Origin: an uncultured Candidatus Saccharibacteria bacterium | Lineage (GTDB): Bacteria > Patescibacteriota > Saccharimonadia > Saccharimonadales > Saccharimonadaceae | NCBI GenBank assembly: GCA_948477625.1 | Contig: CAOLNK010000006.1 | Location: 26,103-51,898, forward strand | DNA length: 25,796 nucleotides | Direction: 5' to 3' | Part shown: in pieces, positions 4,900 through 13,282 of the stretch | Numbering within the stretch: the stretch's first letter is position 1 | Layout: each line of letters opens with the position of its first letter | The notes under the pieces: generated by a model | Seen by the model: only the letters and a program-made list of their open reading frames with translations | The model's database searches: none | What the model was told of the DNA's origin: nothing | Program-made: the position numbers and the translations under genes

Positions 4900-7332
4900 C
4901 TACAGCTCACCCCATTTCTGACCAGTTGTCACGTCTACGGCCAACTTCACCGGCAGCTCTGGCGCCACGTTTTCCATTTCCTGTTGCAAAATCTCCGCCA
5001 CAGCATCCTTATCGGTTACATCGCACTCGATAATTAACGAATCGTGCACCTGCATCACCATGTGTGCTCCTGGCACCCTTTCGGCCAAAGCTTTATCTAC
5101 CCGAATCATAGCGCGTTTCATCAGGTCCGCCTCTGTTCCCTGGATCGGCATATTTTGTGCTGCCCGCTCTGCACCGGTACGCACAATAAAGTTGCTTGAA
5201 AGCACATCTGGCGTTGTCCGCCTCCGCCCGTACAGAGTTTCTACGTAACCCTGTTCTCGAGCCGTCTTTAATAATTTATCCAAATACTCCTTGATTGGCT
5301 TACGAAGCTCGAAATAATTTTCGATAAACTCTTTCGCCTCATAATACTTCATATCGGCGGCCTCCGCCAACCCGCGCACGCTCATGCCGTATAAAATCCC
5401 GAAGTTAATCACCTTAGCTGCCCGACGCTGGCTTTTAGTCACCTCATTCATCGGCACATCAAACGCCTCAGCCGCCGTCTTAGTGTGGATATCAACGTTA
5501 TCGTTAAAATCTTTAATCAAAGCCTCATCATTCGCCAAAGCTGCCGCCAAACGCAATTCAAACTGCGAATAATCTGCACTTACCAGCACCTTACCCTCCG
5601 AAGCAATGAAACCTTCACGAATTCGCTTCCCCACCTCTGTGCGCACAGGAATATTCTGCAAATTTGGGTTAGTCGAAGAAAGTCGCCCCGTGGCCGTCAC
5701 ATTTTGATTAAACGTTGTATGAATCCTATGGTTCTTATCTGCTAGCTCTGGCAATGGTGCAATATACGTCGATAACAACTTCGCCGCCTCACGGTAGTCT
5801 TTAATCGCCCGAATAATTGGATGATATCCTTGCAACTTATCCAGTTCTTTCACTCCCGTAGAATAACCGCGCGCGGTCTTTTTAATGCCCTTGGTCGGCA
5901 AACCCAGCTGTACAAACAGCACTTCAGCAAGCTGCGCTGGGGAGTTTACGTTGAACTGTTTTCCGGCAAAGTCCCACACCGCCTGCTCCAAATGCCCCGC
6001 CTCTAACTCAAATTCTTCTTTCAACTTGGCAAAATACGGCATATCTAGCAACATACCATAATCTTCCATCTTGTATAAAATCGGGATCAGTGGCAAGTCA
6101 AAATCTGTATAAATTTTGTACAACTCTGGCCGACGCGCAAGCTCGGCTTTTTGCTGCACGTACGCCTCTTTCTCGTCAGTTTGATCAATTTTTCGCTCTA
6201 GCGGATTTAGCAAAAACGCCGCCTGGCCCAAATCCCAAAACTCTGCGCCCGCCAGCACCTTCTCGGCCACCTCAGCATTCTTATGCATCAAATCTTTCAC
6301 ATTCCAGCTCACTAGCATACCATCCGGTAACTCCTGCACAATTTCTAGTGTTTGCTGACTATAATTCACCGCCGTAGGCAGCTTTTTTGCCGCCGATCGC
6401 TCCTCTTTTTCCAAGACCTCCACTTCGCCCATATCTAAGCCACCTTGCTCGGGCTGACGCTTAGGCTTCTTGGACTGGCTAAAAAACTTGCGCGCAATTG
6501 ACCGAAACTCCAACTTATTCAGCGCATCCAAAATCCGCACACGATCAATTTTCAAATCTGGCAAATCTTCCAGTTTCACTGGCGCATCCGTCATAATCTT
6601 AGCTAATTCATACGACATAAAAGCACTATCTTTCCCTGCCGCCAACTTATTCTGCGTAGCACCCTGCACCTCGTCCAAATGTCCGTAGACACCCTCCAGC
6701 GTTCCAAAATCCTTCAACAACTTCACCGCAGTCTTTTCTCCTACACCCGGCACACCTGGAATATTATCCGAAGTATCACCCTTTAGCGCCTTAAGATCCA
6801 AAAACTGCGCTTTCTTGATGCCATATTTTTCCTCTACTCCTGGCACATCTAGTTCTTCCAAATTTGTAAAACCCTTCAAAATCCGATACATTCGGGTGTT
6901 TTCGTCCACAATCTGCAACATATCAAGGTCAGAAGATACAATAATCGTATCCCAATCCCCTGCTTCATCTGCCTGCAAAGCCAAGGTGCCAATAATATCA
7001 TCTGCCTCATAATCATCACATTCCACAAAACTCCAGCCTAGAGCCAAAATCAAATCTCTCAGATATGGAATCTGCGCATAAAAGTCTGGACCCGGTTTGA
7101 CTCGCCCCGCTTTGTATTCTGGAAAAATCTCCCGCCGCTTAGATGTGGAACTCTTGGAATCCCATGCCACCACTACCTTGGTAGGCTCCAGTTGACGCAC
7201 AATTTCCATCGCAATCGCTGCAAACCCATAAATCCCACCCGTCGGCGTACCGTCACTCGTACTGAGTGCCCCCATCGCGTAATACCCTCGATAAAAAACC
7301 GATTTTCCGTCTATAATCACTAAGCGCTTCAT
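4900..7332 (-). CDS. polA: DNA polymerase I
   Basis: 810 aa, with an N-terminal 5'-3' exonuclease (residues ~1-290; D-D-Y-E-A-D-D-I-I-G-T-L and G-D-x-S-D-N-I-P-G-V-P-G-V-G-x-K-T-A), a middle segment without recognisable proofreading carboxylates, and a C-terminal family A polymerase. Motif A is D587-Y-S-Q-F-E-L-R, the O helix has R636, K640, F644 and Y648, and motif C is V-H-D764-S. Two positions differ from the usual D-Y-S-Q-I-E and V-H-D-E: Ile to Phe 591 and Glu to Ser 765. The enzyme does gap filling, Okazaki maturation and repair. An extended -10 (TGC-TATACT) ends 6 bp before ATG, so it should be leaderless. It converges with the GDPD-like gene, leaving 25 bp. Confidence 0.97.
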   Translation of the reverse strand: MKRLVIIDGKSVFYRGYYAMGALSTSDGTPTGGIYGFAAIAMEIVRQLEPTKVVVAWDSKSSTSKRREIFPEYKAGRVKPGPDFYAQIPYLRDLILALGWSFVECDDYEADDIIGTLALQADEAGDWDTIIVSSDLDMLQIVDENTRMYRILKGFTNLEELDVPGVEEKYGIKKAQFLDLKALKGDTSDNIPGVPGVGEKTAVKLLKDFGTLEGVYGHLDEVQGATQNKLAAGKDSAFMSYELAKIMTDAPVKLEDLPDLKIDRVRILDALNKLEFRSIARKFFSQSKKPKRQPEQGGLDMGEVEVLEKEERSAAKKLPTAVNYSQQTLEIVQELPDGMLVSWNVKDLMHKNAEVAEKVLAGAEFWDLGQAAFLLNPLERKIDQTDEKEAYVQQKAELARRPELYKIYTDFDLPLIPILYKMEDYGMLLDMPYFAKLKEEFELEAGHLEQAVWDFAGKQFNVNSPAQLAEVLFVQLGLPTKGIKKTARGYSTGVKELDKLQGYHPIIRAIKDYREAAKLLSTYIAPLPELADKNHRIHTTFNQNVTATGRLSSTNPNLQNIPVRTEVGKRIREGFIASEGKVLVSADYSQFELRLAAALANDEALIKDFNDNVDIHTKTAAEAFDVPMNEVTKSQRRAAKVINFGILYGMSVRGLAEAADMKYYEAKEFIENYFELRKPIKEYLDKLLKTAREQGYVETLYGRRRTTPDVLSSNFIVRTGAERAAQNMPIQGTEADLMKRAMIRVDKALAERVPGAHMVMQVHDSLIIECDVTDKDAVAEILQQEMENVAPELPVKLAVDVTTGQKWGEL

Positions 7333-7338
7333 ATAAAC

Positions 7339-7347
7339 AGTATAGCA
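7339..7347 (-). promoter_or_regulatory. Extended -10 of polA
   Basis: TATACT on the minus strand (7344-7339) with TGC upstream, 6 bp from ATG 7332. It resembles the dnaG and argS promoters (GTGCTATA-A/C-T). Confidence 0.65.
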
Positions 7348-7362
7348 CGCTATCAGAGATAT

Positions 7363-8679
7363 TTATTTCATTTTCTGAGCAAGCTTTTTACTTGAGAACT
7401 TACGCAAGTTCAATAACACACAAACCAAAGGCACCATCAATAACAAGTTTACAAACAGCAAAATCCAGTTACTCCAGCCAAACAACCATATCATCGTCTC
7501 TTTTGCTCCGAAGCCAATCACAAAGATCTGCGTTAACTTAGTCATATTGAGTAAATTTATTATCAAAACCATTCCTGCACCCAAAATCAAACTAAACATC
7601 CCCGCCAACAAACTTAACCCTAATAAATAAGTGCAGTATACACCCACAATCTGCCACTTAGTTGCTCCCATTGCATGATACAGTGCAATTACCTTAGCAT
7701 CACGCCCCACCAAGCGTGTATAGGTAGAAAACGCTACCACACAACCAATCACTGAAAGTACAATAGCAAAAATTTTAAACACATTCCAAATCTGTTCAAA
7801 ATTATCATACGTCGCCACAGGGTCCCCTATCACAGTTGTAGCCAAGAGTTCTTTCACCCGCGGACAATATCCCTGGCGTCGCTCTAGCAAATTACAGTTA
7901 TGTGTTGCTATATTATTAATATACTCCTGCGCCTTCGGCAAATCTGGGAACATCGCCCACACCTCATCTGTAGACTGAACCTCCAGTTCACCACCATTAA
8001 GCGCCAATGTCTCACTACCACCGGTAGTAACACTATCCAACAACATATTTAAGGGATTTTTATAATCTTTCAAGACTTCAAAAGACAAACTAGATACTCC
8101 AAACCCACCAGGCAGAATTCCCACCACGAAATACTTCTGCCCACCAGATTCAATCACCTTCCCTAGAGATTCTGCCCGAATCCGCTCTACTCCTCGTACC
8201 CACCCCTCACCACTAGCACGCTTATCTGGTGTCGGTATCATCAGCCAATTAGCCAATGTCGAAGTTGATGCCAATACAGGAATCACACCATCTGGGACCT
8301 TATCTAAGCTTATTTCTATCATATCCTGCACCAAGTCCGGCGTCACCACATATATCATATTCATCGTGCCAGCGAGTGTGCCTACGCTTATCTCCTCCCC
8401 ACCATATTCCGCAATTGTTCGCCGTATCTCTGCCTTATCCATCACAATATCGCACTCATCTTCACAAAAGTTTTGCTGCGCCACTGTTCGCACCATTACT
8501 TTACCATCCTTAGAGTATAAAACTTCACCAAGTGCGGCATTCTCAATCCCTCGTATCAGTAAACTCCCCACCATCAATACACCAAACAACACCCCCGCAA
8601 TCACTACTACAATTAGCGCTCGCTTCTTGTGTAAAGCGATATTCGCCCAACCCAACCGCAAATAATCAAAAAATTGCAC
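7363..8679 (-). CDS. ABC transporter permease, FtsX/MacB-like (second)
   Basis: 438 aa from GTG 8679, chosen because it follows the ATPase stop by one base and has AGAGGTG upstream; the open frame further upstream overlaps the ATPase. One membrane helix near residues 21-43 (A-L-I-V-V-V-I-A-G-V-L-F-G), a ~240-residue extracytoplasmic domain with two cysteines late in it, then three C-terminal helices with the R-D-A-K-V-I-A-L-Y-H-A-M-G-A-T cytoplasmic loop typical of FtsX-type permeases. Such proteins drive lipoprotein, peptide or drug export, or act as mechanotransmitters. It is paralogous to the permease at 9404-10771 (same topology, G-R/Q-D-A-x-x-I-A-L-Y-x-x-M-G-A-T). Confidence 0.85.
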   Translation of the reverse strand: MQFFDYLRLGWANIALHKKRALIVVVIAGVLFGVLMVGSLLIRGIENAALGEVLYSKDGKVMVRTVAQQNFCEDECDIVMDKAEIRRTIAEYGGEEISVGTLAGTMNMIYVVTPDLVQDMIEISLDKVPDGVIPVLASTSTLANWLMIPTPDKRASGEGWVRGVERIRAESLGKVIESGGQKYFVVGILPGGFGVSSLSFEVLKDYKNPLNMLLDSVTTGGSETLALNGGELEVQSTDEVWAMFPDLPKAQEYINNIATHNCNLLERRQGYCPRVKELLATTVIGDPVATYDNFEQIWNVFKIFAIVLSVIGCVVAFSTYTRLVGRDAKVIALYHAMGATKWQIVGVYCTYLLGLSLLAGMFSLILGAGMVLIINLLNMTKLTQIFVIGFGAKETMIWLFGWSNWILLFVNLLLMVPLVCVLLNLRKFSSKKLAQKMK

Positions 8680-8680
8680 C

Positions 8681-9400
8681 CTACACCTCTTGCACCAATG
8701 CCTGCCTATCTGGTGCACCCATCGTCGCCAATTCCCCTCCCATTTCACTGCTTACTCGTCCATCTTTCACAGTAATCACCTGTGAAGCATATTTCTCTAC
8801 CATTGGGTCATGGCTTGCTACAATCATGGTGGCGTTGGTATCCCGCCAAATCTTCTGCAACATCTCAATCACGTTTTTAGCATTCTCAGGGTCAAGGTTA
8901 TTCGTTGGCTCATCCGCCAGGATAATCTCTGGGCTCATAAACATCGCCCTAGCTACACAAGCCCGCTCAGCCTGCCCACCAGAAATCTCCGCTGGCAACT
9001 GATCTAAGACCTCAACAATACCTAGTTCTTGAGCCAACTCTTCTGCTCGCTTTCTTCGCTCCACCTTAGATACACCCGCAAAGACACCCATGAGCGCTAT
9101 ATTCTCCCCTACCGTCAGTTGCGGTTGCAAATAAAACCCTTGAAAGATAAAACCCACTTTATGTCGATAAAAATCTGCCCGCACCTTACCTTTCAAATCG
9201 CTCACATTCTGCCCGTCAATCACTACTTCGCCCGCACTGGCCGGCTCGATTCCACCAATGATACTTAATAGCGTTGATTTACCTGAACCACTCACACCCT
9301 TTAACATAGCAAAAGCATTAGTTTGAATCTCAAGGCTTACATCCGTCAAAACTGTCTTTTTACCGTAAGACTTGCTAATATTGTTAAGCTCAACCGTCAT
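8681..9400 (-). CDS. ABC transporter ATP-binding protein (MacB/LolD type)
   Basis: 239 aa with Walker A G-V-S-G-S-G-K-S-T (residues 35-43), Q-loop F-I-F-Q-G-F, signature I-S-G-G-Q, Walker B I-I-L-A-D-E-P-T-N-N-L-D and switch A-S-H-D. The signature has Ile for the usual Leu. It is the energising subunit for the two flanking permeases. ATG 9400 follows AAAGGAGG closely, and the preceding permease stop (9406-9404) lies between the two. The C-terminal tail after V-K-D-G-R is short. Substrate cannot be told from sequence. Confidence 0.95.
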   Translation of the reverse strand: MTVELNNISKSYGKKTVLTDVSLEIQTNAFAMLKGVSGSGKSTLLSIIGGIEPASAGEVVIDGQNVSDLKGKVRADFYRHKVGFIFQGFYLQPQLTVGENIALMGVFAGVSKVERRKRAEELAQELGIVEVLDQLPAEISGGQAERACVARAMFMSPEIILADEPTNNLDPENAKNVIEMLQKIWRDTNATMIVASHDPMVEKYASQVITVKDGRVSSEMGGELATMGAPDRQALVQEV

Positions 9401-9403
9401 TGC

Positions 9404-10771
9404 CTAATCCTCCTTTAGTTGTTTTGCAATGTGCCTACTCGAAAATCTTCCTTGCGTAAAAATCAATGCAGCAGGCGCTATTAATAGCATTACAATCACC
9501 ACCATCCAAAAATGCCAATCAATTCCAAACAACGACACCTTAGGCAACTCGCTCAGTGCCCAAAAACTTTGCCACTTCTCCGCCAAAGCCCCAGCATTCA
9601 TCCAAGCCATTACACCAACAACAACCACACCCAATAATAAACTAACAACCAACGCCAACAAACACAACTCTAACAAATACAAGAAATAAATCAGATAAAT
9701 ATTATTCGCCGTTGCGCCCATAGAACGATACAGCGCAATCGTATTCGCATCTTGGTCCACTAAATGCGCAAACGTAAAAGTTGCAATCACTACTGCCACT
9801 ATCAAAATAATCACTTCTATTACCACTAGCATCATCCAATTCATATGGAACGCCTGAGCTATTCCACTAGAATTAGTCACAAAACCACCAACTACCACCT
9901 CTGAATCAAACTCAATCGCTGTATAACCAATCACATCCAATGGGTTACTAAATTTAGCTATTACCAACTCAGTTACCTGTGGCTCATCATGCCTCTGTCA
10001 TTCTTCAATCTGTTCTTGCTGAGCTTCCCGCCAAATTGCAACCTTTTCATCTAGATATTTTGTTACTACATCTGAACCATCGTCAATAAGTAGTGGTTGA
10101 TAGCCTGTCCCTCCACTAGAGATATTACCTAAAACCAAATTCAACAAATTAAACCCTGGCACCGTTGGCGTATAATTATTCCCCTCACCAATACCATAAT
10201 CATACAATGATCTATCGTCCTCAGCTTTCCCGCCAGTCGGCAAATACCCTACAATATAATATCGCTCCTCAATTTCACTCCGCAACCAATCATACCAAGG
10301 GTTATCGCCATCAATCTGAAATCCACCCTCTGGTGCCAACACTGGCACCTTGCCTTCTGGAACTCGCGCTAAATCCGTCGTCACAAACACCTCTACCGCC
10401 GAATAATCTACTACTTGAATGCTAATAAACGGCACCAAAGATAGTGGTTCCTGAAAACTATAATCCTTGAGAAAACCCACAACAACTCCATGGTTATCTT
10501 TCAGTCGTCTCTGTATAGCCTCTTTATTATTAGTTTGTTTTCCAGTAGTAACGTCCCTATGATAGCTACTTACATATGCCACCCCATCAGTCCTCGTCAC
10601 TGATGCATTGAGCGCACTCACCTCCAACCCTCGCAAGACAAAGTTCACCCCCATCAGTATCCCGAACAAAACCGAAATCGTCAGTACAATAATCGCACTT
10701 CGCCCCTTATGTTGAATAATATCTCGCCAGCTTAGATTCAATGCATCCCAGAATTTCAACTCACTAGCCAT
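9404..10771 (-). pseudogene. ABC permease interrupted by in-frame TGA (first)
   Basis: From ATG 10771 the frame gives an N-terminal helix (S-A-I-I-V-L-T-I-S-V-L-F-G-I-L), an extracytoplasmic domain and then TGA as codon 258 (10000-9998). The same frame continues without any shift through V-T-E-L-V-I-A-K-F to three C-terminal helices with D-A-N-T-I-A-L-Y-R-S-M-G-A-T and ends at TAG 9406-9404, 455 codons in total. Length and topology match the second permease. So it is one gene with a nonsense codon, a sequencing error or a read-through site (context TGA-CAG). Elsewhere in this window TGA is a normal stop. The downstream ATPase and permease are intact. Confidence 0.85.
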
Positions 10772-10777
10772 AATCAC

Positions 10778-10786
10778 ATTATATCA
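10778..10786 (-). promoter_or_regulatory. Extended -10 of ABC operon
   Basis: TATAAT (10783-10778, minus) with TGA upstream; 6 bp to ATG 10771, so the operon mRNA is predicted leaderless. Confidence 0.65.
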
Positions 10787-10814
10787 CAACGTAAAACACG
10801 CAACATAAACTAAT

Positions 10815-10836
10815 ACCCCCGCATTTCTGCGAGGGT
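10815..10836 (-). terminator. Terminator-like hairpin
   Basis: Bases 10815-10823 pair with 10828-10836 (GC-rich, one C/A mismatch) around a 4-nt loop. It sits ~47 bp after the stop of the secreted protein gene and before the ABC operon promoter. The following U-tract is weak. Confidence 0.5.
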
Positions 10837-10882
10837 ACATAATTTGGTAATAAAATTAAAACGCAGACATGTGAACAACACA

Positions 10883-11239
10883 CTATGCATCGTGTAAACA
10901 CTCAAATTCCTGCCAAAGAGTTCCATTTTTACCATTGAGAGAAATATCCATTTGATATTTCTTCGAATCAAAATCATGGACAAGAACAGAGAAGTAACCT
11001 CCATTCGGTTTAAAGTTAGTTATAATAGTAGTATATCTGTTATTGCTGCCAAGTTGAATAGTACCGGTTTCACCCGCCAGTGGCATAATTCCCTCATCGG
11101 AATTCCCTGCACCATCACTGGCAAAAATATTAACTTGACTTTCTGCCACAGGAACTTCTGCCGCCATTACCGGAGCAGACACTGATGTTACCATTGCAAC
11201 AACCAAAGCCGTCGCCAAAATTTTCTTAAATTTTCTCAT
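10883..11239 (-). CDS. Small secreted protein, unknown
   Basis: 118 aa. A clear Sec signal peptide (M-R-K-F-K-K-I-L-A-T-A-L-V-V-A-M-V) ends at about A-P-V-M-A/A-E. The mature ~90 residues are polar, with G-I-M-P-L-A-G-E-T-G-T-I and N-N-R-Y-T-T-I-I-T-N, probably a small beta fold, and one cysteine near the end. The signal peptide and the E-G-I-M-P-L block resemble secreted proteins of Clostridia, hinting at acquisition, but this rests on recollection of style only. Unlike its neighbours it has a leader: an extended -10 (TGG-TATTTT) and GGAGG 12 nt before ATG, an unusually long gap. No function is assigned. Confidence 0.7.
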   Translation of the reverse strand: MRKFKKILATALVVAMVTSVSAPVMAAEVPVAESQVNIFASDGAGNSDEGIMPLAGETGTIQLGSNNRYTTIITNFKPNGGYFSVLVHDFDSKKYQMDISLNGKNGTLWQEFECLHDA

Positions 11240-11576
11240 TTTAATAATGTACCTCCATAAAATACCATGCCCACATGCCGTATTTCATTACCAAACTCGT
11301 CTAGTATATCCCCGAATCGCCACAATTGCAACTCTAGAAATCGCCCAAAAAATATACCATAATAACGATAATGACTGTCGCCTGAAACTTTTACTACGAT
11401 CGGAGCGATCAGCCCTCCTTCCGACCCTATTTATGGTTGAATTTAGTTTGACGAAAACCCCATACATTATTTTATGGTGGATGAATTTGGAAATTACTAC
11501 TTTTATGGTCACATTACTCTCCCTAGCGCCTCTTAGTATTCTGGTCAATCGCAAACGTTTTTAGACTCTCTTGTGG
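11240..11576. other. Gene-poor spacer between divergent genes
   Basis: The right half holds a possible small ORF listed separately; a short hairpin gatc-ggagc-gatc lies near 11399-11411. Long open frames here on both strands do not look like real proteins. Otherwise I see nothing. Confidence 0.4.
11433..11564 (+). CDS. Possible 43-aa single-pass membrane peptide
   Basis: ATG 11433 opens a frame of 43 codons (M-V-E-F-S-L-T-K-T-P-Y ...) with one hydrophobic stretch (F-M-V-T-L-L-S-L-A-P-L-S-I-L-V) followed by N-R-K-R, a plausible inside-positive anchor. AGCCCTCC upstream is not a Shine-Dalgarno and no promoter is clear. The frame stays open upstream to 11247, but that part looks random. Weak call. 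Confidence 0.2.
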   Translation: MVEFSLTKTPYIILWWMNLEITTFMVTLLSLAPLSILVNRKRF

Positions 11577-11582
11577 TATAAT
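11574..11582 (+). promoter_or_regulatory. Extended -10 of P-loop kinase gene
   Basis: TGG-TATAAT, with TATAAT at 11577-11582 and 7 bp to ATG 11590. Predicted leaderless. Confidence 0.65.
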
Positions 11583-11589
11583 TATCTCC

Positions 11590-12159
11590 ATGAACAAAGA
11601 TATCAAACTTCTTACTATTGTCGGCATGGCCGGTAGTGGCAAATCGGTCGTTGTTGACTATCTCGCCAGCCTTGGTTTCCCCAAAATCCACTTTGGTAAC
11701 ATGATTTATCAAGAAATGGCCAAGCGCGGTATCGAACGCACTCCCGACGGCAAAAGCGAAAAGGCCTTTCGTGAAATGATTCGCGCCACCGAAGGCAAAG
11801 ATTGGGTTGCGCGCCAGGCTATCGCTGAGGCCAAAGATTTAATCGAAGCCGGCCAAAAGCACATCGTGCTCGACGGACTTTATTCTTGGACCGAATACCG
11901 CACCCTGCAACACGAATTTCCCGGCGCCCTTACTCTCATTGCTGTGGTTGTGCCCAAAGCTCTGCGCTACGAACGCATTGCCAAGCGCCCTGATCGCCCC
12001 TTTGATGCCCAATCTGTACGCGAACGTGATTATGGCGAAATTGAAAACATGGAAAAAGGCGGCCCCATCGCCATCGCCGACTACTACATCATCAACGACG
12101 GCAGTGTCGAAGATTTGGAAGCAAATCTCCAAAAAATTCTGAAAGATATTCGATTTTAA
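11590..12159 (+). CDS. P-loop kinase, CoaE/UPF0200-like
   Basis: 189 aa. Walker A is G-M-A-G-S-G-K-S near residue 13. Next come F-G-N-M-I-Y-Q-E-M-A-K-R-G, the acceptor-binding style segment of adenylate-kinase-like proteins, then H-I-V-L-D-G-L-Y-S-W and an R-x-x-x-R-D lid-like stretch (R-P-D-R-P-F, R-E-R-D-Y). The closest families I can name are dephospho-CoA kinase and UPF0200. The phosphate acceptor is unknown; a nucleotide or cofactor is likely. It is monocistronic, with its own promoter, and converges with the lipid kinase across a structured spacer. Family assignment is solid at the fold level only. Confidence 0.75.
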   Translation: MNKDIKLLTIVGMAGSGKSVVVDYLASLGFPKIHFGNMIYQEMAKRGIERTPDGKSEKAFREMIRATEGKDWVARQAIAEAKDLIEAGQKHIVLDGLYSWTEYRTLQHEFPGALTLIAVVVPKALRYERIAKRPDRPFDAQSVRERDYGEIENMEKGGPIAIADYYIINDGSVEDLEANLQKILKDIRF

Positions 12160-12162
12160 TTT

Positions 12163-12258
12163 AGACTGCAGGAACTAGACAAATACTTTATCAAAGGCTC
12201 CGTCGCGACCAACGGGGAGCGCCGAAGTGCAGTCTCACCCGTAACGACGGGCTGAGAC
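12163..12258 (+). ncRNA. Structured intergenic element with competing stems
   Basis: agactgca (12163-12170) pairs with tgcagtct (12228-12235), enclosing a second stem (12197-12203 with 12212-12220). Bases 12232-12242 also pair with 12247-12258 (gtctca-cccgt, loop aacg, acggg-c-tgagac). The two long pairings share 12232-12235 and so exclude each other, as in riboswitches and attenuators. There are no ORFs on either strand. It lies between two convergent genes, so it would be a 3' UTR or separate RNA. No promoter or known family was recognised. Confidence 0.4.
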
Positions 12259-12310
12259 AAACGTGCCTGGATGAAGTAGTTGGCTAGTAAACTGCAAGTA
12301 AAAAATAAAA

Positions 12311-13282
12311 CTAAAATTGGACTACTTTCAAAGCTGTCTTTGATTTCTTGATTTCAATCTTTTTGACGTCTTCCAACTTCTGATATTCCCCCTCGGCATG
12401 AATCATCACGGTGCTTGGTTGCTCAAATTTTATCACATCCCCCAAAGTTTTCTTCCCCGGAATACGCGCTACAACGCTTCTCGTCATAAACCACATCAGC
12501 CGCCAAAAGCTACCTAGTTGTGCTGTCGTACTCCGAAACTCTCGCATTCTATGAGCACTTTTTGTCCCGCGCATCAACTTCGCCACCCGCGGGCTATTTA
12601 TCGCTAAATAATCCGTAGTACCCCCCGGCAACTTCACTTCTACACTCATCTGATCTTTAGTACGCGCAAGCATCATCCCTGGCAAAAAAACTTGTTTGCG
12701 GTTAGAAAAATACCACTTAGCCAACTGCCATAATGAAAAGAACAGATGTTTTTTGCCTGTGCGCAACTTCTTCCGTACAGATTCACTGTTAAGTACTGCT
12801 GCCGACTCAGCAAACATCCCTAGTGTTACATAACACGGTGCATAACGCCACAACTTACCATCTACTTTGGCTTCCAACGGATAAATCCCTGTAACCTTAC
12901 CTGCCTCAAACCTTTGTGCAATCCCTGTAATTCCCCCTACATACTCCCCGCCATACTCTACTGCGCGCTTTGCCCCCAACATCCGTGCTACATCGTTAAA
13001 ATTACCGTATCCCAGCGCTGAAAACGTCACATCTTTTTCAGACTGCATAATACCATTCACAGCCACTGCTGCCGTACCATCACCTCCGGCCGCTACTACT
13101 AAGTCACCATCATTTAGCAACTTTGCGAGCCGCGCCGCGTTATCATCTACATCCGTCGGCTTCAATTCATATTTCCCCACCAACCAGCCCTTTAACTGTC
13201 GAGCAGGAGCCAATACCTCGCGCTGCACTTTCGCATAATGCGACGAACGCGGATTATAAACAATAATTAATTTCTGTAGCAT
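12311..13282 (-). CDS. Diacylglycerol kinase family lipid kinase
   Basis: 323 aa. N-terminal I-V-Y-N-P-R-S, then V-V-A-A-G-G-D-G-T-A-A-V-A-V-N-G, the nucleotide-binding motif of the DAGK catalytic family (with bacterial DgkB/YegS). The usual P-x-G-T-x-N-D-F-A-R is replaced by L-G-Y-G-N-F-N-D-V-A-R-M. The C-terminal part is a beta sandwich as in YegS, ending A-L-K-V-V-Q-F. It probably phosphorylates diacylglycerol or a related lipid at the membrane. ATG 13282 overlaps the stop of the upstream gene by one base (TAATG), so it is translationally coupled to the VirB2-like protein. Confidence 0.8.
   Translation of the reverse strand: MLQKLIIVYNPRSSHYAKVQREVLAPARQLKGWLVGKYELKPTDVDDNAARLAKLLNDGDLVVAAGGDGTAAVAVNGIMQSEKDVTFSALGYGNFNDVARMLGAKRAVEYGGEYVGGITGIAQRFEAGKVTGIYPLEAKVDGKLWRYAPCYVTLGMFAESAAVLNSESVRKKLRTGKKHLFFSLWQLAKWYFSNRKQVFLPGMMLARTKDQMSVEVKLPGGTTDYLAINSPRVAKLMRGTKSAHRMREFRSTTAQLGSFWRLMWFMTRSVVARIPGKKTLGDVIKFEQPSTVMIHAEGEYQKLEDVKKIEIKKSKTALKVVQF

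Noticed and set aside
9998..10000. TGA reassigned to glycine, as in Absconditabacteria/Gracilibacteria
   Set aside because: TGA ends mutM, orn and argS at the expected family ends, so the standard code fits better.
11247..11432. N-terminal part of a 105-aa ORF in the spacer
   Set aside because: Its ATG overlaps the Shine-Dalgarno region of the divergent secreted protein gene, and the predicted residues look random.
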